A DNA stretch of 64,000 nt. Origin: Rhodococcus qingshengii JCM 15477. GTDB taxonomy: Bacteria > Actinomycetota > Actinomycetes > Mycobacteriales > Mycobacteriaceae. The position numbers were made by a program, and so were the translations under genes. The notes beneath the pieces were generated by a model. The model was given only the letters and a program-made list of their open reading frames with translations. It made no database searches and was not told the DNA's origin. The stretch is from NCBI RefSeq assembly GCF_023221595.1, contig NZ_CP096567.1, forward strand, positions 248,001 to 312,000. The letters are read 5' to 3'. Position 1 is the first letter of the stretch. Each line of letters opens with the position of its first letter. Of the stretch, positions 1-9,688 are shown piece after piece.

Positions 1-357
1 GTAGATGACCATTGATCCTGGCGGGACTACTGCAGTGTGTCCGGCCTGTTCGATGACGCAACTTCCGCGCGTCTGGAATGTGGCGAACAGATACTCGTCC
101 TGTTCCCGCCCTTGGGCGATTCGGCTGCGATTGCGGTGTGTCTGCTCGGCGGTGGCTCGTTTCGTGGACAGAGTGAAGTTCGTGTATCGGCCGAGACGGA
201 CATCGCCGTAGAAGTCGGGGTCGGCGGGGTCGGTGCTGACGTCGACGTAGGCATGGCGCCGGGCCTCTCGCCAGTAGTCGATGACACCGTCGTCCGGCGC
301 CCGCGAGGTCGACAACGTTTCGAAGTGTGGCAATGAGGGCTCGTCTGCATCAGCCAT
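1..357 (-). CDS. AraC-family regulator, N-terminal part (runs off the window)
   Basis: An open frame runs from an ATG at 357 leftward to base 1 with no stop, giving the first 119 residues. The segment resembles the AraC-binding-like ligand domain found in front of AraC/XylS helix-turn-helix domains (residues such as TKRATAEQTHRNRS and VVPPGSMVIY). The DNA-binding domain would lie outside the window. It is on the same strand as the formaldehyde dehydrogenase gene 210 bp upstream, and the gap holds a 32-bp repeat that could be its binding site. Family assignment is from pattern recognition; the sensed ligand is unknown. Confidence 0.6.
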   Translation of the reverse strand, partial: MADADEPSLPHFETLSTSRAPDDGVIDYWREARRHAYVDVSTDPADPDFYGDVRLGRYTNFTLSTKRATAEQTHRNRSRIAQGREQDEYLFATFQTRGSCVIEQAGHTAVVPPGSMVIY

Positions 358-500
358 GGCCGGATCACCTGCCTTACGGATACCACTGAGTTTACTGAGC
401 CGCGCGGGAAAGTCCTGCGGGTCGGGAGAGAGCGAGCCGGCCCTGTGTCCGCCAGTCGGGGGGCGATCACAGGGCCGGAAATCTACGCGTGCTGCAAAAC

Positions 501-588
501 GCTCAGGCCGTGAGCATTCCGTGCTGTATTATGCTCAGACCGTGAGCTTTCCGTGCTGGATCGTGCTCAGGCTGGAATCATTCCGTGT
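501..588. repeat. Tandem 32-bp direct repeats containing GCTCA/TGAGC palindromes
   Basis: Units start at 501, 533 and 565. Units 1 and 2 are 32 bp each and nearly identical. Unit 3 is partial, degenerate and runs into the last codons of fdhA. Units 1 and 2 carry GCTCA-5 nt-TGAGC followed by TTCCGTGCTG. A 32-bp period is about three helical turns, which suits a regulator that binds repeated sites on one face of DNA. The adjacent AraC-type gene is the obvious candidate, but this is inference. Confidence 0.6.
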
Positions 589-1760
589 GGGTCGATGATG
601 AACTTGCTCGATGACCCCTGATCGAAGGTCTCGTAGGCGGCGGGTGCTTCGTCGAGGCCGATGACCTTGGTGTTGAGCATTGCGCTCAGATACGGCATGC
701 GGTCCCACAGGATCGACATCATCAACTCGCGGTTGTAATGCATGATCGGTGCCTGCCCCGCGGACAGGCGCGGTGACTTGATCCAGGCCTTGCCGAATTC
801 GAGCGGGAAGATGCCTTCCTGTTCGGCCTTTGTCGGTGCCAGAGGGTCGGGGCCGTAGACGCCGATGACGCCGGTGGCGCCGCCGGCACGGGTGGCTTCG
901 AGGACGTCGTTGATGGCACCTGCCGGCTGAGGCTGATTGGACTCCGAGCCGATGCCGTGTGCTTCGGAGCCGACATAGTCGACGCCACAATCGACTTCGC
1001 GCTCACCGAGGATGGCCTCGATCTGGTCGGGCAAGGGGATGTCCTGGCTCAGGTCGATGGTCTCGCAGCCGTTGTTCTTGACCAGGTCGAGTCGGTCCTG
1101 ATAGTAGTCGCCGACGATGATGCAGGATGCGCCGAGAAGGCGTGCTGCTGCTGCGCCGCAGCGTCCGACCGGCCCGGCGCCGGCGATGTACACCGTTGAA
1201 CCTGGTTTGGCCCCTGCCTCGATGAGTCCGTGAAAGGCGGTGGGAAGGATGTCCGAGAGCAGGGCAAGATCGAGGATCTTGTCCATGGCCTGGTCCTTGT
1301 CCGGGAAACGGAGGAGTTGGAAGTCCGCGTACGGGACGAACAGGTATTCGGCTTGTCCGCCCACCCAGTCGCCGAGATTGAAACCGTATGCGCCGCAGGA
1401 GACTGCAGGATTGACGGTTTCACAGACATCTGTGCGGCGAGCTTTACAGTTGCGGCATCGTCCACAGGCGACGTTGAAGGGGACCGAGACGAGATCGCCT
1501 TCTTTGAGGAACTCCACGTCGGAGCCGACCTCGATGATCTCTCCGGTCATCTCGTGGCCCATGACCATACCCTGGGGGACGGGGAAGGACCCTCGGTAAA
1601 TGTGCAGGTCGCTGCCGCAAATGTTGGTAGCGACGATTTTCAGGATGACGCCGTGGGGCGCTTTTCGTCCGTTCGGCATCTCCAGCTTGGGGAAGTCGAG
1701 TTTCTCGACCTTCATGGTGCCGGGGCTCTCGAACACCACTGCGCGGTTGCTGTCTGCCAT
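567..1760 (-). CDS. fdhA: Glutathione-independent formaldehyde dehydrogenase (zinc MDR family)
   Basis: The 397-residue protein matches the length and motifs of Pseudomonas-type NAD-dependent formaldehyde dehydrogenase, which oxidises formaldehyde to formate or dismutates aldehydes without glutathione. Catalytic zinc ligands are visible in NICGSDLH and GHEMTGE, the four-cysteine structural zinc lobe in CGRCRNC plus a later Cys, and a Rossmann motif in AGAGPVGRCG. The ATG at 1760 was chosen because AGGAG lies about 7 nt upstream; longer in-frame extensions look non-coding. Formaldehyde from demethylation of methoxyaromatics is a plausible source in this setting. Confidence 0.9.
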   Translation of the reverse strand: MADSNRAVVFESPGTMKVEKLDFPKLEMPNGRKAPHGVILKIVATNICGSDLHIYRGSFPVPQGMVMGHEMTGEIIEVGSDVEFLKEGDLVSVPFNVACGRCRNCKARRTDVCETVNPAVSCGAYGFNLGDWVGGQAEYLFVPYADFQLLRFPDKDQAMDKILDLALLSDILPTAFHGLIEAGAKPGSTVYIAGAGPVGRCGAAAARLLGASCIIVGDYYQDRLDLVKNNGCETIDLSQDIPLPDQIEAILGEREVDCGVDYVGSEAHGIGSESNQPQPAGAINDVLEATRAGGATGVIGVYGPDPLAPTKAEQEGIFPLEFGKAWIKSPRLSAGQAPIMHYNRELMMSILWDRMPYLSAMLNTKVIGLDEAPAAYETFDQGSSSKFIIDPHGMIPA

Positions 1761-1962
1761 GCTGTCGCTCCTAACCTGGGGGATCCCTGCACGCTGCGAT
1801 TCGGGACCCGGTTGTGGTGGCGTGGCCACCGGGGGACCTTTCGAACGTATGCGCACGTGGCGATACGTGTCAGTGACCTTGCGTGTCAACTGAGTGACGA
1901 TGTGTGCCAGGAGTGCTGTGGGGTCTGCCGCAAGGCTCCCTTCCTTCGTTATGGTCACCGGC

Positions 1963-4644
1963 ATGACAAACCGTTCCGAACATCTCGCCGAGGCCGATGA
2001 TCGCTGGAGGCAGGGTGTCGTGGTGCGGGGAGCTCGGCAGAACAATCTCGCCGACGTCGATCTCGATGTTCCTCGAGACCGTCTGGTGGTGTTCACCGGT
2101 GTGTCCGGCTCGGGGAAATCCTCGCTGGCGTTCGGGACACTGTTCGCGGAATCGCAGCGGCGCTATCTGGAGTCGGTGGCACCGTATGCCCGTCGGCTGA
2201 TCGACCAGGTCGGTGTACCCGATGTCGACGTCGTCGAGGGACTGCCACCGGCGGTTGCACTGCAGCAGCACCGAGGCATCGGTAATGCTCGATCGAATGT
2301 CGCCAGCGTGACGACATTGGGCAGTCTCGTGCGGATGCTCTATTCCCGTGCCGGGTCTTACCCAGATGACCAACCGATGCTCTACGCGGAGGACTTCTCG
2401 CCGAACACCGTGCAGGGCGCATGTCCGACCTGCCATGGCATCGGGCGCGTCTACGAGGTCGATGTCGACAAGATGGTCCCCGATCCCACACTCAGCATCC
2501 GGGAGCGCGCGATCGCTTCGTGGCCGCCGGGCTGGCCGGGTGGCAACCTTCGCGACATCCTGGTGTCACTGGGATACGACGTCGACTCTCCGTGGAAGAA
2601 GCTGCCGAAGAAACATCGCGACTGGATCCTGTTCACCGAGGACCGCCCCACCGTTCCTGTGTACTCGGGATTTACCCCGGCACAGACTCGGCGAGCGATC
2701 AAAGCCGGAACCGAACCCAGTTACGAGGGCAATTTCGTCGGCGCCCGGCGGTTCGTGCTCGATACCTTCGCGAACACCAAGAGCTCGATCGTCAAGAAGC
2801 GGGTCTCTGAGTTCGTCACCAGCGAGGTATGCCCGATGTGCCAGGGCAAGCGGGTCAAGGCGGAGGCGCTCTCGGTCACCTTCGAGGGCCTGGATATCGC
2901 CGAGTTCGCGTCCTTGCCCCTGGCACGACTGGCAGAGATCGCGCGCACTGTTGTGTCCAGCGACTGGCTACCCGAGGCGGCAGGAGAAGCTCTCGACGAA
3001 ACCCGACGAGCCGAGGCCACGCGACGACGTGTCGCATCGGGAGGATCGGCGCACACCGCCGCTCCCGACGTGCGACGCACCCCGAACGTGTCAGCGGAAA
3101 AACAGGTGGCGGCGCGGCGCCTGCTCGACGACCTCCTCGAAAGAATCCAACCCATCATCGACCTCGGGCTGGGATATCTGTCACTGGACCGGACGACGCC
3201 CACACTCTCCGGCGGAGAGCTGCAACGACTGCGCCTGGCGACGCAGCTGTCCTCGAAGCTGTTCGGCGTCGCCTACATCCTCGACGAACCTTCGGCGGGA
3301 CTGCACCCCGGCGACTTGACGGCGCTGCTGAGAATTCTGCACGGACTTCGTGAGCGAGGAAACAGCGTCCTCGTCGTCGAGCACTCCCTACCCGTCATCC
3401 GAGAAGCGGACTGGCTGGTCGATATCGGTCCCGGTGCCGGCGAGAACGGTGGACGCGTGCTCTACAGCGGAACACCCGCCGGGCTGGCCGACGTACCGGA
3501 CTCGGTCACCGCACGCTATCTCTTCGACACGTCGGAGCAGGTGCGCCGCCAGCGGCGTACCCCCCGCGGGTGGCTTCGCGTCGAAGGCGTCGAGCGCAAC
3601 AGTCTCCGCGACCTCACCGTGTCTTTCCCTCTCGGGGTCTTGACCGCGGTCACCGGAGTCTCCGGTTCGGGGAAATCGAGCCTCGTCAGCCAGGCTCTAC
3701 CAGCGTTGATCAACGCTGAACTGGGCCGGCCCGCCGCGCCCGATGCCAACGTCGAACCGCGCGACGACACCGATCTGCTGCTCACCGGAGATCAGGGCGC
3801 GGTCCGCGGCCGCATCGAGGGCACCCTGGGAGGGCTCCGTCGGGTGGTCGCCATCGATCAGCGCCCTATCGGGCGCACACCCCGATCCAATGTTGCAACC
3901 TACACCGGCATGTTCGACCACATCCGCAAGCTGTTCGCCGCAACACCTGCCGCCAAGAAACGGAACTACAAACCGGGGCGGTTCTCCTTCAATGTCGCCG
4001 GTGGCCGCTGTCCGACCTGCGAAGGCGAAGGCTTCGTGATGATCGAGCTGCTTTTCCTGCCCAGCGTCTACAGCCCGTGCCCGGACTGCAACGGCACTCG
4101 TTACACGCAGAGCACACTCGAAATCACCTGGCGGGACCGCAACATCGCCGACGTTCTCGCGATGAGCATCGACGAAGCCCACGCCTTCTTCACCAGTGAG
4201 AACGACGTTCTTCGCTCGCTCACCGTCCTACGCGAGGTCGGGTTGGGTTACCTGCGACTCGGACAACCCGCCACCGAGCTGTCCGGCGGCGAAGCTCAGC
4301 GTGTCAAGCTGGCATCCGAACTCCAGCGTGCTCAACGCGGCGACACGCTCTACATCCTCGACGAGCCCACTGCTGGGCTCCACCCGTCCGACAGCGACAG
4401 ACTGCTCGCTCACGCGCAGGGGCTCGTCGACGCCGACAACACCGTCGTCATGGTCGAACTCGACATGCGCGTCGTCGCCCAGGCCGACCACGTCATCGAC
4501 CTCGGACCGGGAGCGGGCGCCGACGGCGGACGTATCGTCGCCACCGGTTCCCCCGAGCAGGTAGCTGCCACTGCCGACAGTGCGACTGCCCCCTATCTAC
4601 GAGCGGCGCTGGAAAACACAGGCGCCGGCACCACACAACACTGA
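1963..4644 (+). CDS. Class II UvrA-like ABC ATPase (UvrA2/DrrC type)
   Basis: A protein of about 893 residues with two ABC cassettes. Walker A motifs GVSGSGKSS occur in both halves, signatures are LSGGELQR and LSGGEAQR, and Walker B regions are [12 protein letters not shown] and [12 protein letters not shown]. CxxC zinc-finger pairs occur in both halves (CPTCHG..., CPTCEG...CPDC). Between the first Walker A and the first zinc finger the UvrB-binding domain of housekeeping UvrA is missing, which is typical of UvrA2/DrrC-like proteins linked to DNA damage or drug tolerance. The start is uncertain: ATG at 1951 is also in frame and neither has a good ribosome binding site. Confidence 0.85.
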   Translation: MTNRSEHLAEADDRWRQGVVVRGARQNNLADVDLDVPRDRLVVFTGVSGSGKSSLAFGTLFAESQRRYLESVAPYARRLIDQVGVPDVDVVEGLPPAVALQQHRGIGNARSNVASVTTLGSLVRMLYSRAGSYPDDQPMLYAEDFSPNTVQGACPTCHGIGRVYEVDVDKMVPDPTLSIRERAIASWPPGWPGGNLRDILVSLGYDVDSPWKKLPKKHRDWILFTEDRPTVPVYSGFTPAQTRRAIKAGTEPSYEGNFVGARRFVLDTFANTKSSIVKKRVSEFVTSEVCPMCQGKRVKAEALSVTFEGLDIAEFASLPLARLAEIARTVVSSDWLPEAAGEALDETRRAEATRRRVASGGSAHTAAPDVRRTPNVSAEKQVAARRLLDDLLERIQPIIDLGLGYLSLDRTTPTLSGGELQRLRLATQLSSKLFGVAYILDEPSAGLHPGDLTALLRILHGLRERGNSVLVVEHSLPVIREADWLVDIGPGAGENGGRVLYSGTPAGLADVPDSVTARYLFDTSEQVRRQRRTPRGWLRVEGVERNSLRDLTVSFPLGVLTAVTGVSGSGKSSLVSQALPALINAELGRPAAPDANVEPRDDTDLLLTGDQGAVRGRIEGTLGGLRRVVAIDQRPIGRTPRSNVATYTGMFDHIRKLFAATPAAKKRNYKPGRFSFNVAGGRCPTCEGEGFVMIELLFLPSVYSPCPDCNGTRYTQSTLEITWRDRNIADVLAMSIDEAHAFFTSENDVLRSLTVLREVGLGYLRLGQPATELSGGEAQRVKLASELQRAQRGDTLYILDEPTAGLHPSDSDRLLAHAQGLVDADNTVVMVELDMRVVAQADHVIDLGPGAGADGGRIVATGSPEQVAATADSATAPYLRAALENTGAGTTQH

Positions 4645-4695
4645 CCTGACCGCGCACCACCGCCTGGACTGAACGGCGATAAGGATCAACTAGCG

Positions 4696-5691
4696 ATGGC
4701 ACGACAGGCACCGAAACCCCAAGGCCTGCGTAATCAACTCTCCAACTCTCTCCGGCGTGAGTCCGGCTCCGCGGTGCTGCTGCTGCTGCTGGTGGTAACC
4801 GTGACCGCCCTGCTGTGGGCAAATTCGCCGGCTTCGGGCGCGTACTTCGACCTCTGGCATCAAGGCGCCGGATTCGAACTCGGCCCGGTGGCGTTGCACA
4901 TGAGCCTTCACCATTGGATCAACGACGGGTTGATGGTCGTCTTCTTCTTTCTGATCGGGCTCGAGGTACGCCAAGAGTTCGCCCACGGGTCATTACGTGA
5001 TCGAACCCGCACCCGTATCGCCGTGATCGCCGGAGTCGCGGGGGTGTGTCTACCCGCCGTCATCTACGCCGTGATCGTCGGCAGCGGAGACAGCCTGCAG
5101 GGTTGGGGGGTGGTCGTCGGCACCGATACCGCCTTCATGCTCGGGGCCTTGGCGCTCCTCGGGCCCGCACGATCAGGCCAACTGCGAGTGTTTCTCCTTA
5201 CCGTCACGGTGGTCGACGACTTCCTCGCGGTGTCCATCATCGGATTCGTATACAGCGAAAACATTCGCCTGATTCCACTGCTCGTTTCCCTGGCATGCCT
5301 GACAGCATTGTGGCTACTCGGGCGGGCGCGACAGTGGCGAGCCGCGCCATACATTCTCGTGATGATCGTGCTGTGGTTCAGCACGATCGAGTCGGGTGTT
5401 CATCCCTCGCTTGCCGGAATGGTCGCCGGCCTTCTGATTCCCGCGTACCCGACACAGCGGCACAAGGTGGAGGCGGCTCGAGAACTGTTTCGTGACTTCT
5501 GGCAGTCTCCGAGCGCCGCGTCAGGTCGTGCAGTGTCACGTGGACTGGCCAAAGGCACAGCCGTCAACGAGCGGATACACGAATACCTCCGGGTACCCAC
5601 CGCGCTGATCGTGGTACCGATCTTCGCTCTCGCCAACGCCGGCGTCGACCTGCGTGGCGGACTGCTCGTCGAGGCACTGTCACGTTGTTGA
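4696..5691 (+). pseudogene. nhaA: Na+/H+ antiporter NhaA, 3' end lost to IS insertion
   Basis: The first 325 or so residues are a good NhaA: an N-terminal helix (VLLLLLVVTVTALLWANSP), HHWINDGLMVVFFFLIGLEV, GTDTAFMLGALALLG and the paired aspartates VVDDF characteristic of the antiporter ion site. The reading frame runs into the left inverted repeat of the IS6-family element at 5673, which supplies the last codons and the stop. The final two transmembrane helices, and any C-terminal thioredoxin-like extension common in actinobacteria, are missing, so it is probably non-functional. Confidence 0.85.
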
Positions 5692-6512
5692 AGTCGGCGA
5701 ACTTGGAGAATGGGTGGAGTGAGCACCCCGATGCCGTCGTACAAAGGCCCCCGCTACCCGGTCGAAATAATCAACCATTGCGTGTGGTTGTACTTCCGGT
5801 TCCCGCTCAGCTTCCGTGAAGTCGAGGAACTCATGCTCGAACGCGGTGTCCCGGTCTCCTACGAGACGATCCGCCGGTGGTGCGCCAAGTTCGGGCAGGC
5901 ATACGCCAACCAGCTGCGCCGACGCCGGGCACAGCCCGGCGACAAGTGGCACCTCGACGAGGTCTTCATCCGCATCAACGGCACCCTGCATTACCTGTGG
6001 CGGGCGGTCGACCAGGACGGCAACGTGCTCGACGTGCTGGTCCAGCCACGCCGAAACGCTTTGGCAGCCAAGAAGTTCTTCCGCCGACTGCTCAAAGGAC
6101 TGGGATATGTGCCGCGGGTCCTGGTCACCGACAAACTGGCCAGCTACACCGTCGCGCACCGCGAGCTGCTGGCCTCGGTCGACCATCGCCGCTCGAAGTT
6201 TCTGAACAACCGGGCCGAGAACTCGCACCAACCGACCCGGCAGCGCGAGCGGGCGATGAAACGGTTCACATCACCCGGGCACGCGCAACGCTTCCTCTCC
6301 GCTTTCTCGGGTATTTCGCCGCATTTCCGGCCCCGCCGGCACCGACTGCCCGCGGCCGAGTGGCGCACCGAGATGGCCGACCGATTCGCGGTCTGGCAGG
6401 AGATCACCGCGACCGATGTTGCCGCCTGAACGGCGAACAATCCGAAAGAACTCCAGGGTAGAAGCTCCAAAACTGACTGCGCGCTGCATCTTTCAATCAA
6501 CGTGACAGTGCC
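5673..6512 (+). mobile_element. IS6-family insertion sequence, 840 bp, intact ends
   Basis: Perfect 15-bp terminal inverted repeats GGCACTGTCACGTTG (5673-5687) and its complement (6498-6512) enclose one transposase gene. Size and one-gene structure fit IS6/IS26-like elements. The flanking octamers (5665-5672 and 6513-6520) do not match, so no target duplication remains. Genes on both sides, nhaA and a VOC gene, stop exactly at the ends. This suggests that replicative transposition or recombination deleted or joined DNA here rather than a simple insertion. Confidence 0.9.
5710..6429 (+). CDS. IS6-family DDE transposase
   Basis: The 239-residue protein has the IS6 architecture: an N-terminal HTH region (FREVEELMLERG, SYETIRRWC) and a DDE catalytic core with D in WHLDEVF, D in VTDKLAS and E in NNRAENSHQPTR. 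It fills the element defined by the 15-bp repeats and appears full length and intact. It is only about two-thirds similar by eye to the broken transposase at 35971, so the two are different elements. Confidence 0.95.
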   Translation: MGGVSTPMPSYKGPRYPVEIINHCVWLYFRFPLSFREVEELMLERGVPVSYETIRRWCAKFGQAYANQLRRRRAQPGDKWHLDEVFIRINGTLHYLWRAVDQDGNVLDVLVQPRRNALAAKKFFRRLLKGLGYVPRVLVTDKLASYTVAHRELLASVDHRRSKFLNNRAENSHQPTRQRERAMKRFTSPGHAQRFLSAFSGISPHFRPRRHRLPAAEWRTEMADRFAVWQEITATDVAA

Positions 6513-6639
6513 CGACGAAGCGCGCAAACTCGGCTTCGAGATCGTGCACCCGATAACTACCGAACCGTGGGGCGTTCGACGGTTCTTCGTTCGAGCACCG
6601 GACGGCAACGTCATCAACATCGTGAGCCATCGGGACTGA
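6513..6639 (+). pseudogene. C-terminal remnant of a VOC/glyoxalase-fold protein
   Basis: Forty-two codons beginning right at the IS end read DEARKLGFEIVHPI...GVRRFFVRAPDGNVINIVSHRD, the typical last strand of the glyoxalase/bleomycin-resistance/dioxygenase superfamily with its closing F-DPxGN-like element. The N-terminal half is absent, evidently removed with the DNA that once joined this gene to its own start. Not expected to be functional. Confidence 0.7.
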
Positions 6640-6647
6640 TGCTGACG

Positions 6648-6688
6648 GAAAAAATATTGCCGTGCAGCCTGGATTGACTGCACGGCAA
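6648..6688 (-). terminator. Rho-independent terminator for the acyl-CoA dehydrogenase unit
   Basis: On the minus strand an 11-bp stem (CTGCACGGCAA region, 6678-6688 with 6657-6667) and a 10-nt loop are followed by a run of T (from 6654 down). It sits about 30 bp after the stop at 6717. Confidence 0.75.
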
Positions 6689-6716
6689 CAGTATTACGAC
6701 GTACCCTGATTGGTTG

Positions 6717-7865
6717 TCATCGAACTATGTCGCGTCCGATGATCTCCTTCATTATCTCGGTGGTTCCGCCGTAGATGGTCTGGATTCTGGTGTCGACGTA
6801 CGCCTTGCCCACGGCGTATTCCGTCATGTATCCGTACCCGCCGTGGAGTTGCAGGCATCGGTCGATCACACGCTTCTGCAGTTCGCTGATGTACCACTTG
6901 CCCTTTGCCGCGTCGACAGGAGTCAGTTTACCGGCGTTGTACGCGAGCACGCTTTGGTCGACGTATGACGTGGCGATATCAATTTCGGTCGCCATCTCGG
7001 CAAGTTCGAAACGTGTGTTCTGAAAATCGGCGATAGCCTGCCCGAACGCTCGACGTTCCTTGCAGTAGTTCACGGTGATGTCGAAGATCGCGCGTGTAGT
7101 CGCCATTGCCTTCGCTGTGACGCCGAGACGCTCGCGGGGGAGGTGGCTCATCAAGTACTGCAGCCCTCGGCCTTCTTCGCCGAGAAGGTGCGTCGCCGGA
7201 ACTCGCGCGTTCTCGAAGAACAGTTCAGCAGTATCTTGTGAAGGTAGCCCGATCTTGTCGAGCTGCCGTCCGCGCACAAATCCGGGAGTGTCGCGTTCGA
7301 CGACAAACAGACTGAAGCCGCGTGAACCCGCATTCGGATCAGTACGTGCAGCGACTACGACGATGTCGGCCATGATTCCGCTCGAGATGAACGTCTTCTG
7401 CCCGTTGATGATCCAGTCGTCACCATCGCGAACGGCGCTCGTTCGAATTCCCTGTAGATCACTTCCCGTGCCGGGTTCGGTCATGGCAAGCGCGCCGATC
7501 GTCTCACCCGCCGCGAAGCCTGGCAACCAACGCTGCTTCTGCTCGTCGTTGGTGAGGTCGAGCAGATAGTGCAACACCAGATCGTCCTGCAGGCTGATGG
7601 TCAGACCGAAGGACAACGCGTTGATCTTCGCGACCTCTTCGCAGACGATCATCCGGTAGCGGTAGTCGCTCTCGTTCGATCCGCCGTACTCCTCGGGGAT
7701 CTGCAATCCGTACACCCCGGCACTTGCAGCGCGGGTGAAGACCGTCTGGTCGATCCAGCGTTCTGTGTCCCACCTGTCCTTGTGTGGTTCTACTTCTCGC
7801 ACAAGGAATTCGCGAACAGTCTCACGGTAGAGCTCGTGATCCTTTTCGTAGAGTACGCGTTCCAT
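6717..7865 (-). CDS. Acyl-CoA dehydrogenase
   Basis: The 382-residue flavoprotein should form a 2,3-enoyl-CoA from a saturated acyl-CoA and pass electrons to ETF. Family marks include the flavin-binding MTEPGTGSD, the WIINGQKTFISSG strand, FGQAIADFQ, and the catalytic-base region YGGTTEIMKEIIGRDI near the C terminus with its Glu present. It lies 3 bp after the thiolase stop on the same strand and ends at a clear terminator, so it is the last gene of a two-gene operon. The natural acyl chain cannot be read from sequence. Confidence 0.92.
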   Translation of the reverse strand: MERVLYEKDHELYRETVREFLVREVEPHKDRWDTERWIDQTVFTRAASAGVYGLQIPEEYGGSNESDYRYRMIVCEEVAKINALSFGLTISLQDDLVLHYLLDLTNDEQKQRWLPGFAAGETIGALAMTEPGTGSDLQGIRTSAVRDGDDWIINGQKTFISSGIMADIVVVAARTDPNAGSRGFSLFVVERDTPGFVRGRQLDKIGLPSQDTAELFFENARVPATHLLGEEGRGLQYLMSHLPRERLGVTAKAMATTRAIFDITVNYCKERRAFGQAIADFQNTRFELAEMATEIDIATSYVDQSVLAYNAGKLTPVDAAKGKWYISELQKRVIDRCLQLHGGYGYMTEYAVGKAYVDTRIQTIYGGTTEIMKEIIGRDIVR

Positions 7866-7868
7866 GGC

Positions 7869-9020
7869 TCAGAGCCTTTCGATGATGGTGACGTTTGCTT
7901 GTCCGCCGCCCTCACACATGGTCTGCAGGCCGTACCGTCCGCCGGTTCGCTCGAGTTCGTGTAGCAGCGACGTCATCAGACGTGAACCCGTGCAGCCGAT
8001 GGGATGGCCGAGTGCGATGGCACCGCCGTTGATGTTCACCTTGGCCGGATCGGCGCCGATGTCTGCGAGCCAGGCCAACACAACAGGCGCGAAGGCTTCG
8101 TTGATCTCCACGGCGTCGATGTCGTCGATCGAGAGTCCGGCCTTCTTCAGCGCGTGCTGGGTGGCGGGAATCGGGGCTGCGAGCATCATCACGGGATCCG
8201 CACCGCGGACGGAGATGTGATGAATGCGCGCGCGGGGAGTGAAGCCGTAGCGCTCGACCGCGGCCTCGGAGGCGACAAGAAGTGCGGCGGATCCGTCCGA
8301 GATCTGGCTGGCGACAGCGGCAGTCAGTTTTCCACCCTCGGTGAGGGTCTTCAGACCGGACATCTTCTCGAGGCTGGTGTCGGCTCGCGGGCCCTCGTCG
8401 GTGGAGATGCCCTCGAACTCGGTGATCTCACGCTCGAATCGGCCTTCGGCGATGGCCTTCAGGGCCCGCTGATGGCTTTCGTACGCGAACTTCTCGTTGT
8501 CCTCCCGGCTCAGGTTCCACTGGTCCGCGATCATTTCGGCCCCGCGGAACTGCGAGATCTCCTCGTTGCCGTACCGCGCTGCCCAACCCTTCGAACCCGT
8601 CCACGGATCGGTGGACCCGAAGGGCTCGCCGGCGCCGAACGCGCTGAGGATGGGAAACTGGCTCATCTTCTGGACGCCACCGGCGACGATGAGGTCTGCC
8701 GTGCCGCTCATGACGCCCTGGGCGGCGAAATGTACGGCCTGCTGCGCCGAACCGCACTGACGGTCGATCGTGACACCGGGAACGTTCTCCGGAAGTCCGG
8801 CCGCGAGTGCCGCGGTGCGGGCGATGTCGCCGGCCTGGGATCCGATGTTGTCAAGGCAACCGAGGATGACGTCATCGATGTCGGCGGGATCGAAATCGTG
8901 ACGACCGACAACCGTCTTGATGACGTGCGCGGCCATGTCTGCCGGGTGAGACTGCGCGAATCCGCCGCCGCGCTTGCCGACCGCAGTACGGACGGCGTCG
9001 ACGATATAGGCCTCGGCCAT
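7869..9020 (-). CDS. Thiolase (acetyl-CoA acyltransferase)
   Basis: A 383-residue classical thiolase with all catalytic elements: nucleophile Cys89 in DRQCGS, NEAFAP, His339 in GGAIALGHPIGCTG and Cys369 in TMCEGGGQAN. It would cleave a 3-oxoacyl-CoA to acetyl- or propionyl-CoA plus a shortened acyl-CoA. It heads the minus-strand operon with the dehydrogenase and is divergent from the MaoC gene. The gap between them carries one copy of the cluster's 15-bp operator. Confidence 0.93.
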   Translation of the reverse strand: MAEAYIVDAVRTAVGKRGGGFAQSHPADMAAHVIKTVVGRHDFDPADIDDVILGCLDNIGSQAGDIARTAALAAGLPENVPGVTIDRQCGSAQQAVHFAAQGVMSGTADLIVAGGVQKMSQFPILSAFGAGEPFGSTDPWTGSKGWAARYGNEEISQFRGAEMIADQWNLSREDNEKFAYESHQRALKAIAEGRFEREITEFEGISTDEGPRADTSLEKMSGLKTLTEGGKLTAAVASQISDGSAALLVASEAAVERYGFTPRARIHHISVRGADPVMMLAAPIPATQHALKKAGLSIDDIDAVEINEAFAPVVLAWLADIGADPAKVNINGGAIALGHPIGCTGSRLMTSLLHELERTGGRYGLQTMCEGGGQANVTIIERL

Positions 9021-9164
9021 GTGAGTTCCTCCTGATGGAAGTCATTGTGATTGAGTGGATTTGGATATCCGGAACCGTCGGGACCGCAGTGGTCCAGTCC
9101 GGTCTCCGGGCGAGCGCCCGGTCGGTCCGATCGAAAGCCGGATATTGACTACCTCACACTAACT

Positions 9165-9179
9165 AATTTATGTTCAATT
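9165..9179. promoter_or_regulatory. Putative TetR operator, copy 1 (AATTTATGTTCAATT)
   Basis: An AT-rich 15-mer in the divergent gap between thiolase and MaoC genes. The wider block around it is almost identical to that at 16033, with a single difference over about 25 bp from AACTAATTT to CAAAAGTA. It matches the pattern AATyn-5N-nnATT seen before six units of cluster 1. Confidence 0.6.
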
Positions 9180-9207
9180 CAAAAGTACACCAACTGAGGG
9201 AGTCTGG

Positions 9208-9660
9208 ATGAAGGTATTCAACGGGATCGAAGACGTGATCGCGGCGGAAGGATCCGACCTGGGAACCACCGACTGGATGGAGATCGAGCAGCAGCGCGTC
9301 AATCAGTTCGCAGACGCGACCGGAGATCACCAGTGGATCCACGTAGACACCGAACGCGCGAAGGACGGCCCGTTCGGCGCAACGATCGCCCACGGATTCC
9401 TCACTCTGTCGATGTTGCCGGTATTGCAGCAACAGCTCTACCGAGTCGACGGCATCACGATGGCCGTCAACTACGGGCTGAACAAGGTCCGATTTGCGGC
9501 ACCAGTGCTGGTTGGAGCGAAGGTCCGCGCCTCCGTCGCCATCACCAAAGTGACACCTCTCGACGGTGCGATCCAGGCGGAGTTCACCACCACGATCGAG
9601 GTCGAGGGAAGTGCCAAGCCAGCGTGCATCGTCGAATCTATTGCCCGGTACGTAGCCTGA
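9208..9660 (+). CDS. MaoC-like enoyl-CoA hydratase
   Basis: A 150-residue single hot-dog domain protein. The R-specific hydratase motif is visible as FADATGDHQWIH, with the catalytic Asp/His dyad, followed by the usual AHGFLTLSMLP helix and RFAAPVLVG strand. It should hydrate an enoyl-CoA or act as a related dehydratase. It begins the plus-strand operon with the CoA ligase (28 bp gap) and SDR. GAGGGAG upstream of the ATG serves as ribosome binding site. Confidence 0.9.
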   Translation: MKVFNGIEDVIAAEGSDLGTTDWMEIEQQRVNQFADATGDHQWIHVDTERAKDGPFGATIAHGFLTLSMLPVLQQQLYRVDGITMAVNYGLNKVRFAAPVLVGAKVRASVAITKVTPLDGAIQAEFTTTIEVEGSAKPACIVESIARYVA

Positions 9661-9688
9661 CCATGATCACCTACGGAGGAAAATTCTC

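Noticed and set aside
27..470. Minus-strand 147-codon ORF at the left edge
   Set aside because: Low-complexity Pro/Arg/Ser/Thr composition; it is a shadow of the AraC-type gene in the neighbouring frame.
501..588. Short CRISPR array
   Set aside because: Units are contiguous 32-bp tandem repeats with no spacers, only two and a half copies, and no cas genes nearby.
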